A DNA stretch of 64,000 bases, from NCBI GenBank assembly GCA_963711595.1, contig CAVQER010000003.1, forward strand, positions 1-64,000. The letters are read 5' to 3'. The notes under the pieces were generated by a model. The model saw nothing but the letters and a program-made list of their open reading frames with translations. It searched no databases and was not told where the DNA came from. Position 1 is the first letter of the stretch. Each line of letters opens with the position of its first letter. The DNA is from JAUSIF01 sp963711595. Its GTDB lineage: Bacteria > Pseudomonadota > Alphaproteobacteria > Rhizobiales > Xanthobacteraceae. Position numbers and translations under genes: made by a program. Of the stretch, positions 42,496 through 50,280 are shown one piece after another.

Positions 42496-43610
42496 GGAAC
42501 CGTCTCCTCGGTTCGGCCGGCACTATCGCCCGAATCGGTCCCCTCCCGCAAACGCGGGTAAGTCTCGAGGGCATTGTCGATCAGAAGCTTCCGCATCATT
42601 GTGTCGGGAATGCCCTCCGGCAGCGCATCCAAGCCGTCGAACTGCCAGTGCGGGTAGTCGGTCGAAAACAGGAAAACGCGGTCGGTGCCGATATGTTCGA
42701 TTGTGCGCGCGAGCGCGGCCGGATCGTTTCTCGGGGCATCGACCGGCTGTAACGTGAAGCGCACATGTTCCTGCACCACATCGCCCGGCGGCCGGTCTAT
42801 CCACGGGACCTCAGGCCGAATGCCGCGCCACTCCTTGTTCGTCTTCCACAACAAACTCGGCAGCCACGTAAAGCCCGATTCGATCAGCACGAGTCGCAGC
42901 TTCGGATATTTCTGAAAGACGCCTTCCGCGAGAAAGCTGACGACCTGGCTTTCGAACGCCGCGGACTGGCTCACGTAGTCCTCGACGCGGTGCGCTGGCC
43001 AGCCCGATGCAGTCGGCGCCCAGCGATACGTGCTTCCTGCATGAATACCGACGGCGAGCCCGTGCTTCTCGCAAGCAGCATAGACCGGCCAATAAATGCG
43101 GCGGCCGAGCAGCATGTCGCCCATCGCCAGAAGCAGGACCTGCACGAAGCGCCGGTCCGGCGCGACGCGTTCGATTTCCGCAACTGCGAGTTCGGGATTG
43201 TGGGCGGGAACGAGGATCGACGCGCGTAACCGCGGCTCGCGATCGAGGAGCTCTTTCGCGACGTAGCTGTTGACGGCGGAACAGATGGCGGCGGCCATAT
43301 CCTCGTTGAAGAGTGCGATCGCGCCGTGAAGCGTGTTGCAGATCGCGAACCGCGTGCCGAACGGATCGAGCGCGTTCTTTCGGATGAGATCGAGCGAGCC
43401 GCCCGGCTGCCCCGAGGCGTTGCGCCAGTCGGGCCGCGCGGAAAGCGGAGAGTTCGGCGGATAGCTCGTGAGGTTGAAGCCGAGCCTGTCGATATGGCGG
43501 TTCACGAACTGGTCGCGCCAGTACTCGTCGAAATGGGGCAATAGCTCCGACACGCCTGGTGGAGTCGGATGGATATCGCAGTCGATTGCGCCTTGCAGCG
43601 GCAGTTTCAT
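42492..43610 (-). CDS. Amidohydrolase-2 family protein (ACMSD-like TIM barrel), copy A
   Basis: A 372-residue member of the same family as the 41398 product: AIDCDIHPTPPGVSELLPHF at the N-terminus with D-x-H-P, GLAVGIHAGSTYRWAP (His), VRFTLQPVDAPR and VFLFSTDYPHWQFDGLDAL (Asp). It lies six bases downstream of the permease at 43617 and overlaps copy B by four bases. The common D-x-H-P start suggests a mononuclear metal site. Two consecutive members may perform successive steps or handle two related substrates brought in by the linked ABC importer. Confidence 0.9.
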   Translation of the reverse strand: MKLPLQGAIDCDIHPTPPGVSELLPHFDEYWRDQFVNRHIDRLGFNLTSYPPNSPLSARPDWRNASGQPGGSLDLIRKNALDPFGTRFAICNTLHGAIALFNEDMAAAICSAVNSYVAKELLDREPRLRASILVPAHNPELAVAEIERVAPDRRFVQVLLLAMGDMLLGRRIYWPVYAACEKHGLAVGIHAGSTYRWAPTASGWPAHRVEDYVSQSAAFESQVVSFLAEGVFQKYPKLRLVLIESGFTWLPSLLWKTNKEWRGIRPEVPWIDRPPGDVVQEHVRFTLQPVDAPRNDPAALARTIEHIGTDRVFLFSTDYPHWQFDGLDALPEGIPDTMMRKLLIDNALETYPRLREGTDSGDSAGRTEETVP

Positions 43611-43616
43611 CGACGG

Positions 43617-44435
43617 CTAAAGTTCCATGTCGCGTTCGGTCGGGCGCCACGCATTAAAGCGGTGATCGACCCAGACAAGGATCGCGTTGATCGCGAGCAC
43701 GAGGGCCGTCGCGACGACAATCCCTGCAAACACGCCGGTGGTATCGAAGTTCTGGCGCGAATATTCGATGAGGTAGCCGAGACCTTCATTGCCGACGAGG
43801 AACTCGCCGATGATTGCGGCACTTACCGCGCGCGGCAGCGCGATCTTGAGCGCGGCGAAAAAGAATGGCAGCAGCGAATTCCAGATCACCTCGCGCGAGA
43901 TCATCCCCTCGCTCGCGCCGACCACCCGAGCCATGCTGATCAGGCGGCGATCGACGTTGCGGATGCCGGCGAACACCGCGATGAACACCGGGTAGAAGAC
44001 GAGCAGACCGACGAGCCAGAGCTTCGGCGCGTCGTCGATGCCGAACCAGAGGATAAAGAGCGGCACGAGCGCGTATTTCGGCACGCCCACTGACGCCATG
44101 ATGTAAGGTTCTATCGCGTTCGTGAGCCGCGGCATGCGACGCAAGACGAACGGCAGCGCGATACCGAAGAAGCAACCGATTGCGAATCCGATCGCCGATA
44201 GCCGGAGCGTCACATAGACGTGCCGAATCAACGAGCCCGACATCGTGTCGGCCACGATCCGCTGAAATACCTTGATCGGATCGGCGATGTAGATCGGTCC
44301 AGCAGCGTCGGCTCCGACTTTCCAGGCGATCAAGAGCAGCGCCGCCAAGCCGATGCGGCCGGCCGTGACCACGTGGTGCCGCCATCTGACGCGCGAGGAC
44401 TCGGCAAGATCGAGTGCGGTATCGTGAGTCGTCAT
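43617..44435 (-). CDS. NitT/TauT-type ABC transporter permease, copy 2
   Basis: A 272-residue SsuC/TauC-like permease with about six helices. The EAA loop reads RVVGASEGMISREVIWNSLL, and the family end motif GEFLVGNEGLGYLIEYSRQN is present. Start ATG 44435 overlaps the ATPase stop (ATGA); the longer open frame runs antisense-like through the ATPase gene and is not real. It is homologous to, but clearly different from, the permease at 45232, so the importer seems to use a heterodimeric channel. Confidence 0.92.
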   Translation of the reverse strand: MTTHDTALDLAESSRVRWRHHVVTAGRIGLAALLLIAWKVGADAAGPIYIADPIKVFQRIVADTMSGSLIRHVYVTLRLSAIGFAIGCFFGIALPFVLRRMPRLTNAIEPYIMASVGVPKYALVPLFILWFGIDDAPKLWLVGLLVFYPVFIAVFAGIRNVDRRLISMARVVGASEGMISREVIWNSLLPFFFAALKIALPRAVSAAIIGEFLVGNEGLGYLIEYSRQNFDTTGVFAGIVVATALVLAINAILVWVDHRFNAWRPTERDMEL

Positions 44436-45229
44436 TGAACCTGCGCCCGAATGCGCTGATAAAGCGCGGCGAATTCTGGATGGGTCATGATCCCGCGAAT
44501 GTCGCGCGGGCGCGGAATGGAAATCTTGTGCTCGCCGGCGATGCGCGCGGGGGCGCGTGAAAGGACCAACGTGCGGTCGCCGAGCGCGATCGCTTCCGCG
44601 ATGTCGTGCGTGACGAAAACGATCGTCTTGCGGCCAAGATTCCAAAGCTTGAGTAGATCCTCCTGCAGCACGGCGCGCGTCTGCGCATCGAGCGCGCCGA
44701 ACGGCTCGTCCATGAGGATCACGGGCGGATCGTAGACAAGCGTACGGATGAGCGATGTGCGTTTGCGCATGCCACCGGAAAGCTCGTGCGGATAGTGATT
44801 TTCGAACCCCGCGAGGCCGACGGTGCGGATCAGCATCTGCGCGTGGGCGCGTGTCTCGTCGTTCAGCCGGCCCTGGACCATCAGCGGAAACAGGACATTC
44901 TGGATCGTCGTGCGCCACGGCAACAGGTTGTCTTCTTGGGTGACGTAGCCGATCTGACAATTCAGGCCGGGGGTCAGCGCCTTGGCGTCACCGATGGGCG
45001 CCGACTGGGACTGAAAGCGCACTTCACCACCGCTTGCGACGTCGATCTGCGCGATCATGTTGAGGAGCGTGGTCTTGCCTGATCCGGACGGACCGATGAT
45101 CGTGAGAAACTCTCCATCGCTCACGGAGAACGTCAGATCCTGAATCACCCAAGACGAGGGATCGCGGCCCGCGCGCGAGGCAAAGCGCTTACTGAGATCG
45201 CGAACTTCGAGCATCGGCTGCGTGGACAT
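44432..45229 (-). CDS. NitT/TauT-type ABC transporter ATP-binding protein
   Basis: A 265-residue SsuB/TauB-like ATPase: Walker A GPSGSGKTT, Q-loop YVTQEDNLLPWRT, signature LSGGMRKRTSLIRTL, Walker B VILMDEPFGALD, and switch His in FVTHDIAEAIALGD. Signature MRKR in place of MRQR is typical of this class. Start ATG 45229 (MSTQPMLEVRDLSKRF) lies two bases after the first permease gene. It is the only ATPase between two permease genes, serving a channel of two unlike subunits. Confidence 0.93.
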   Translation of the reverse strand: MSTQPMLEVRDLSKRFASRAGRDPSSWVIQDLTFSVSDGEFLTIIGPSGSGKTTLLNMIAQIDVASGGEVRFQSQSAPIGDAKALTPGLNCQIGYVTQEDNLLPWRTTIQNVLFPLMVQGRLNDETRAHAQMLIRTVGLAGFENHYPHELSGGMRKRTSLIRTLVYDPPVILMDEPFGALDAQTRAVLQEDLLKLWNLGRKTIVFVTHDIAEAIALGDRTLVLSRAPARIAGEHKISIPRPRDIRGIMTHPEFAALYQRIRAQVQ

Positions 45230-45231
45230 GG

Positions 45232-46062
45232 TCAGGTCCCCGATTGCAGCGACGCATCGGACGCGGGACGCCAGCGTAGGAGCCGCCGCTCGACGACGTT
45301 CACCGTCGAGTTGCCGAGAAAGACGATCAGCGTGACCGCTACCAGGGCGACGAACACCCCGACGGTGTCGAAATTCATCGCGCTGAGTTGCACCAGGTAG
45401 CCAAGGCCCCGATTGGCAGAGATCAGCTCGGCGATGACCGCCCCGCCGATCGAATAGGGCATCGCGATGCGGATGCCGGTGAAGATGTAAGGGACCGCGC
45501 CGGGAAAGACGATGTGACGCGCGACGTCGCGTTCGTTCGCGCCCGCGACCTGCGCCATCTGCACGAGCTTCGTGTCCAGGGCGCGGATCCCGGAAAGCGT
45601 GCTGAAGTACACGATGAAGAACACCGTGATCGCGACCAGCGCGATTTTGGATTCGATGCCGATGCCGAACCACAGGATGAACAGTGGCGCGAGGGCGAGC
45701 TTGGGCGCGCCATATCCGCCGACCATGAACGGATCGAGGATTGCAGTCACGATGGGCAGCCGGCGCAACAGAAACGGGAGGAAGATCGCTGGGATCGCGC
45801 CGATCACAAAACCAGCTGCCGCTTCGACGAGGGTGAACGATGCATGCTGCAGCAGGCTTCCGCTCATCACCCCTGCAACAAAGCGCGTGACGACGCCCCA
45901 GGGTGAGCCGATCCAATACGTGCCCAGCCACATGCTGAGCAGTTGCCAGACTCCAAACAGGACGACGAGCACCAGCATCTGATCGACGCGACTCATCACG
46001 CGTCCGGAAACCCGACCGGCCGCGCCGTCATCGGACACCTGGCTATGTCCTACTGAAGCCAT
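45232..46062 (-). CDS. NitT/TauT-type ABC transporter permease, copy 1 (first gene of the operon)
   Basis: A 276-residue SsuC/TauC-like permease with about six helices: LVLVVLFGVWQLLSMWLGTY, LPIVTAILDPFMVGGYGAPK with LALAPLFILWFGIGIE, EAA loop QVAGANERDVARHIVFPGAV, and ELISANRGLGYLVQLSAMNF. I start at ATG 46062 (MASVGHSQVS) after GGGAGAGGAA; a GTG 18 bases upstream is an alternative. It opens a seven-gene unit whose members overlap or lie within a few bases. It is divergent from the cognate binding protein at 46263. Confidence 0.92.
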   Translation of the reverse strand: MASVGHSQVSDDGAAGRVSGRVMSRVDQMLVLVVLFGVWQLLSMWLGTYWIGSPWGVVTRFVAGVMSGSLLQHASFTLVEAAAGFVIGAIPAIFLPFLLRRLPIVTAILDPFMVGGYGAPKLALAPLFILWFGIGIESKIALVAITVFFIVYFSTLSGIRALDTKLVQMAQVAGANERDVARHIVFPGAVPYIFTGIRIAMPYSIGGAVIAELISANRGLGYLVQLSAMNFDTVGVFVALVAVTLIVFLGNSTVNVVERRLLRWRPASDASLQSGT

Positions 46063-46129
46063 TTCCTCTCCCGAGCGCACCGCTTCTAGTCGCGGCGCGA
46101 ACTCCGCAGCACCGGCGCCTCATGGGCGC

Positions 46130-46160
46130 GTAACTACCGGCAAAAATTGCGGGTAACTAC
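46130..46160. promoter_or_regulatory. Direct repeat GTAACTAC x2, 23 bases apart, in the divergent ABC operon/SBP promoter region
   Basis: GTAACTAC at 46130-46137 and 46153-46160 flank an AT-rich core (CAAAAATTGC) in the 200-base gap between the divergent genes at 46062 and 46263. Spacing of about two turns suits a dimeric activator or repressor that controls both directions. No regulator gene is adjacent. Confidence 0.4.
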
Positions 46161-46262
46161 TCCCTAAAGCGGCAGGACACCTTTTCTTGAGTGCTCGTTG
46201 TCGCGTGCGGCGCTAGCTGTTAAACCCTTTCAAGCACAAAAAGATTAGTTCGGGAGGACTAA

Positions 46263-47276
46263 ATGTTCAAATGGCCGTTCACGCTGGTCGCGGCGCTTGG
46301 CATTGCCGCCGGGTTCAGCCCGAGCGTCGGCAAGACCCAGGAGATCGACGTCATCCTGGCGCTTCCCGCGCAGACGTTGACATTCACCACCGCCTTCGTC
46401 GCCGAGGACATGGGCTTCTTCAAGAAGGAAGGACTGAACGTCTCGACGCGTAACCTCGTTGGCGTCGCCTCGCCCAATGCGGTGCTCGCGGGTAGCGCGC
46501 ATTTCACCATGGGAACCGGCCCGGTTTACCTGCGAGCCGCGTCGCAGGGGCAGCGCTTCTACGCCGTAGCCAACATGATCGACCGCCCATTGGTGGAGCT
46601 CGTGCTGCGCAAGGATGTGGCCGAGAAGGTCGGCATTACGGCGAACATGCCGCTTGCCGAGCGGGCGAAGCGCCTCAAAGGGTTGACGATCGGAATTCAG
46701 GGCGTCGGCAGCATCGTGCATGCCTGGGAGCGGTATGTCGTCGCCAAAGGCGGCCTCGACGTAGAAAACGACGTCCGCATCGCGCCAATGGACCCGCCAG
46801 CCATGCTGCCGGCGCTGGAGAACAAGGCGATCGACGGCTACGCAACCTCGATGCCGTTCACGACTGAGGCTGTGCTGAAGGGATCCGCGATCATGCTCGC
46901 GAGCTCGGTGACCGATGCGCCGGAGCTCATCCCGTTCGCGTACGGACTCATCTACACGGTGCCGGAGACGTGCCAGAAGAACCGCGAAATGTGCGCACGC
47001 ATGGCGCGCGCCTTCGCGGCGGCCGGCGAAATGGTTCAGAAGCAACCGGACAAGGTCTTCGAGGAAGTGATCAGGAAACGCTTATCGAAGACTCCTCCGG
47101 ATCTGCTCAAGGCAGCCTGGGAAGGAACGTTGCGCGCGCACGCGAAGGACTTCCGGGTCACCATCCCGCAGCTCGAGAATTCGCAGAAGATCAGCCTCGA
47201 AGCCAAGCTCCTGGATCCGAAGGACGCGCTCAAGAGCTTTGACGGGCTCTACACGGACGAGTTCTTGAAGAAGTAA
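46263..47276 (+). CDS. NitT/TauT-type ABC transporter substrate-binding protein
   Basis: A 337-residue periplasmic protein of the SsuA/NMT1 fold with a leader MFKWPFTLVAALGIAAGF and cleavage around VGKTQ. Fold marks are AFVAEDMGFFKKEGLNVSTR, GVASPNAVLAGSAHFTMGTG, LKGLTIGIQGVGSIVHAW, and MLPALENKAIDGYATSMPF. ATG 46263 follows GGGAGGACTAA. Being divergent from the permease-ATPase-amidohydrolase operon, it is the obvious cognate binder. A strong terminator follows, so it is monocistronic. Ligand unknown, possibly an aromatic or heterocyclic acid handled by the amidohydrolases. Confidence 0.92.
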   Translation: MFKWPFTLVAALGIAAGFSPSVGKTQEIDVILALPAQTLTFTTAFVAEDMGFFKKEGLNVSTRNLVGVASPNAVLAGSAHFTMGTGPVYLRAASQGQRFYAVANMIDRPLVELVLRKDVAEKVGITANMPLAERAKRLKGLTIGIQGVGSIVHAWERYVVAKGGLDVENDVRIAPMDPPAMLPALENKAIDGYATSMPFTTEAVLKGSAIMLASSVTDAPELIPFAYGLIYTVPETCQKNREMCARMARAFAAAGEMVQKQPDKVFEEVIRKRLSKTPPDLLKAAWEGTLRAHAKDFRVTIPQLENSQKISLEAKLLDPKDALKSFDGLYTDEFLKK

Positions 47277-47303
47277 GCTCGTCAGTTAGCGACAATTCTT
47301 TCA

Positions 47304-47336
47304 CCCGGCGCCGACTTCAGCGCCGGGTTTTTCTTT
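47304..47336 (+). terminator. Rho-independent terminator after the NitT/TauT binding-protein gene
   Basis: CCCGGCGC, an eight-base loop, GCGCCGGG, then TTTTTCTTT. A classical stem and U-run 27 bases after the stop at 47276. It ends immediately before the convergent SDR gene. It is the clearest intrinsic terminator in the window. Confidence 0.92.
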
Positions 47337-47338
47337 GC

Positions 47339-48136
47339 CTATCTTGCGGTCGTGCCGCCGTCGATCGGAATGACCGTGCCGGTGATGAAACTGCCCGCGG
47401 GCGAAGCGAGCAGCAGCGCAAGTCCTTTGATCTCATCCGTCTTCGCGACGCGGCCGAGCGGCACCATCGCGGCGAACCGTTCGACGACTTTCGGATCGCG
47501 ATGCATGACGCCGTCACGGATGTTGGTGATGAAGGGGCCGGGCGCGATCGCGTTCACACGAATATTAAACGGCGCGAGTTCCACCGCAGCATGGCGCACG
47601 ATATTGGCCACCGCCGCCTTGGTCGCCGTGTACGCGTAGCCGACGAGCGGCTCAGAGCGGAGGCCGGCGATCGAAGCCGTGGCGATGATGCTGCCGTAAC
47701 GCCTGCGCTTCATGTGCGAGGCCGCAAACTTCATCGTTTGCATTGTGGCGACGAGATTGATGTCGAGCACGCGCTGAAACATCGCGGGGTCGATATTTTC
47801 AAGCTGCCCGCTCTCGGCCGCGGCAAAGCCCGGGCCGGAGCTGATGCCGACATTGGCGAAAACGGCGTCGAGCCGGCCGAAGCGATTCGCCGTGTCATCG
47901 ATCGCGGCGCGCAACGCCTCCGTGTCCACCACATTGAACGCAACGCGAGCAACTTCGCAGCCCGCGGCCTTCAATCGCGAAACCGCCTTCTCAAGTCCCG
48001 CTTCGTCGAGATCTGCGAGCATCACGCGCGCGCCGTTCTCCGCCATCACCTCCGCAAACGCGAGGCCGAGCCCACTCGCGGCACCGGTCACAAATGCGAC
48101 GTGATCCTTGATGTCGAAAAGTTCGGCCCGTTTCAC
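47339..48136 (-). CDS. Short-chain dehydrogenase/reductase (SDR)
   Basis: A 265-residue classical SDR: TGAASGLG at 17-24, catalytic S155, Y169 and K173 (YTATK), and the C-terminal PIDGGTTAR common to 3-oxoacyl-ACP-reductase-like members. The second strand ends LADLDE, favouring NAD. It reads alone on the minus strand, convergent with the binding-protein gene behind the terminator. A small AACAATTGTT palindrome lies 81 bases upstream. The substrate cannot be inferred. Confidence 0.92.
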   Translation of the reverse strand: MKRAELFDIKDHVAFVTGAASGLGLAFAEVMAENGARVMLADLDEAGLEKAVSRLKAAGCEVARVAFNVVDTEALRAAIDDTANRFGRLDAVFANVGISSGPGFAAAESGQLENIDPAMFQRVLDINLVATMQTMKFAASHMKRRRYGSIIATASIAGLRSEPLVGYAYTATKAAVANIVRHAAVELAPFNIRVNAIAPGPFITNIRDGVMHRDPKVVERFAAMVPLGRVAKTDEIKGLALLLASPAGSFITGTVIPIDGGTTAR

Positions 48137-48489
48137 GCGAAAGCCCCCGAGCGGTTTCGCCTTTTATCGGTTCGCCTTGCGGTGACAAGGGACCGACAGC
48201 GACGAGTTCGCAGAGCAACAATTGTTCGTGAGGAACTTAAGGCGAGCCGGCGTCAAAGGCCCGTTCGCCGGAAATGGCCAGTTTGTGCGGTTTTCGAGTC
48301 CTGTGGTGTGCCTGATATTCCACGGTAACTCAAAAACAGTTCGCAACTTTTGCATCATCGACCTGCAGCCCGAATCCACGCTAGAACAATTCTCGGGGAC
48401 GACGAGTCTGGGCTGGTGCGCAAATGAGCATTTGCTGCATTGCAGAAAACCCGTGGGAGCAACGCGCCTCGCGCGTGGGCAAGGCGTAG
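48137..48489. other. 353-base intergenic region between divergent SDR and korC-like genes
   Basis: No convincing gene. Two short perfect palindromes stand out: AACAATTGTT at 48217-48226 (upstream of the SDR) and CTGCATTGCAG at 48435-48445 (45 bases upstream of the FAD/FeS gene at 48490). The stretch 48300-48360 is AT-richer and may hold promoters. Both palindromes are operator-sized, but no regulator gene is near. Confidence 0.5.
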
Positions 48490-50280
48490 ATGAAACCCAC
48501 GGACATCTCCGCGCCGGACTACTTTCATAAGGTCGTGGATTGTCAGTGGGCCTGCCCGGCGCACACCCCCGTTCCCGAATACATCCGTCTCATCGCCGCT
48601 GGCCGCTACGGCGACGCTTACATGGTCAACTGGAAATCCAACGTCTTCCCGGGAATACTCGGGCGCACGTGCGATCGTCCATGCGAGCCGGCCTGCCGGC
48701 GCGGCCGTATTGAGAAAGAACCGGTCGCGATTTGCCGGCTGAAGCGCGTCGCCGCCGACTACAAGGGCGACATCCGCGCGCGGCTGCCGAAACCCGTTGC
48801 GAACAAGAACGGCAAGCGCGTCGTTTGCGTCGGCGGAGGCCCTGCCTCGCTGACCGTTGCGCGCGATCTCGCGCCGCTCGGCTACGAGGTCGTAGTGCTC
48901 GACCAGGATCCGCTCGCCGGCGGCATGATGCGCACGCAGATCCCGAAATTCCGTCTGCCGGAAACCGTGCTCGACGAGGAGTGCGACTACATTCTCGATC
49001 TCGGCATTCAGTTCGTCGGGGGTCGCAAGGTCGAAAGCATTAAGGCGCTGCTCGCCGAAGGATGGGATGCGATTTTCGTCGGCTGCGGTGCGCCGCGCGG
49101 ACGCAACCTCGACATTCCCGGTCGTGTGGAGGCGGCGAAGAACATGCACATCGGTATCGACTGGCTTGCGAGCGTCTCGTTCGGCCACACCACCAAAATC
49201 GGCAAGCGGGTGATCGTGCTCGGCGGCGGCAACACCGCGATGGATTGTTGCCGCTCATCGCTGCGGCTTGGCGGCGAGGACGTACAGGTTGTCGTGCGCT
49301 CCGGCTTCGAGGAGATGAAGGCGTCCCCGTGGGAAAAAGAAGACGCGATGCATGAGGGGATTCCGATTCACAACTACCTCGTGCCGAAGGAATTTACGCA
49401 TGAGAACGGCAAGCTGACCGGCGTCGTGTTCGAGAAGGTGAAGGCAGAACGCGACGCGAAGGGGCGCCGCAAGCTCGTCCCGTCAGGTGAGCCGGAACAG
49501 CACTTTCCTTGCGACGACGTCCTGATCGCGGTGGGCCAGGAAAACGCGTTCCCGTGGATTGATCGTGACGTCGGAATTGAGTTCGACGAGTGGGGGATGC
49601 CGAAGGTCGACGAGCGGACGATGCGTTCGTCCCACCCCAAGATCTTCTTCGGCGGCGACGCGGCGTTCGGACCCAAGAACATCATCTGGGCGGTGGCGCA
49701 CGGGCATGAGGCAGCGGTTTCAATCGACAAGCTTTGCAACGATGAAGATATCGCGCATCGGCCATTGCCCGCGGTCGAGATCATCAGCCAGAAGATGGGC
49801 ATCCACGAGTGGAGCTACGACAACGACATTGCGCCCGACAGGCGCTATCGCGTGCCCGTGAGAGATAAAGTGGTGGCGTTGCGGGACATCCGCACAGAGG
49901 TTGAGCTCGGGTACGACGATGCTCTCGCTTTCAAGGAAGCGCAGCGCTGCCTGAACTGCGACGTGCAAACGGTGTTCACCTCATCGCTCTGCATCGAATG
50001 CGACGCCTGCGTCGACATCTGCCCGATGGATTGCATCACCTTCACGCAGAACGGTGAGGAGGCGGATCTGCGTCAGCGCCTGATGGCGCCGGCAAACAAC
50101 CTCACGCAGGATCTCTATGTCGCGAACGATCTCAAGACCGGGCGCGTCATGGCAAAGGATGAGGACCTCTGCCTGCATTGCAGCCTGTGCGCCGAGCGCT
50201 GTCCGACCGGCGCGTGGGACATGAAGAAGTATCTGATCGAAATGACGAACGCGGGACCCGCATGCCGATCGAAAGCGTGA
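48490..50280 (+). CDS. FAD/NAD(P)-dependent oxidoreductase with 4Fe-4S clusters (GltD/NfnB-like partner of 2-oxoacid oxidoreductase)
   Basis: A 596-residue protein combining a GltD-type flavoprotein with iron-sulfur domains. The N-terminal cluster region has CQWACPAHTPVPEYI and TCDRPCEPACRRG. The FAD fold is VVCVGGGPASLTVARDL, the NADPH fold VIVLGGGNTAMDCCRSSLRL, and the second FAD contact GDAAFGPKNIIWAVAHG. The C-terminus carries two 4Fe-4S motifs: CIECDACVDICPMDC and CLHCSLCAERCPTGAW. It overlaps the start of the oxidoreductase alpha gene by 19 bases. It probably links the ferredoxin-type enzyme to NADPH, letting 2-oxoacid oxidation reduce NADP without a free ferredoxin, or the reverse. Confidence 0.9.
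   Translation: MKPTDISAPDYFHKVVDCQWACPAHTPVPEYIRLIAAGRYGDAYMVNWKSNVFPGILGRTCDRPCEPACRRGRIEKEPVAICRLKRVAADYKGDIRARLPKPVANKNGKRVVCVGGGPASLTVARDLAPLGYEVVVLDQDPLAGGMMRTQIPKFRLPETVLDEECDYILDLGIQFVGGRKVESIKALLAEGWDAIFVGCGAPRGRNLDIPGRVEAAKNMHIGIDWLASVSFGHTTKIGKRVIVLGGGNTAMDCCRSSLRLGGEDVQVVVRSGFEEMKASPWEKEDAMHEGIPIHNYLVPKEFTHENGKLTGVVFEKVKAERDAKGRRKLVPSGEPEQHFPCDDVLIAVGQENAFPWIDRDVGIEFDEWGMPKVDERTMRSSHPKIFFGGDAAFGPKNIIWAVAHGHEAAVSIDKLCNDEDIAHRPLPAVEIISQKMGIHEWSYDNDIAPDRRYRVPVRDKVVALRDIRTEVELGYDDALAFKEAQRCLNCDVQTVFTSSLCIECDACVDICPMDCITFTQNGEEADLRQRLMAPANNLTQDLYVANDLKTGRVMAKDEDLCLHCSLCAERCPTGAWDMKKYLIEMTNAGPACRSKA

Noticed and set aside
43617..44960. Extended 447-codon reading for the ABC permease
   Set aside because: The extra N-terminal part runs through the ATPase gene out of frame; ATG 44435 with ATGA overlap is the natural start.
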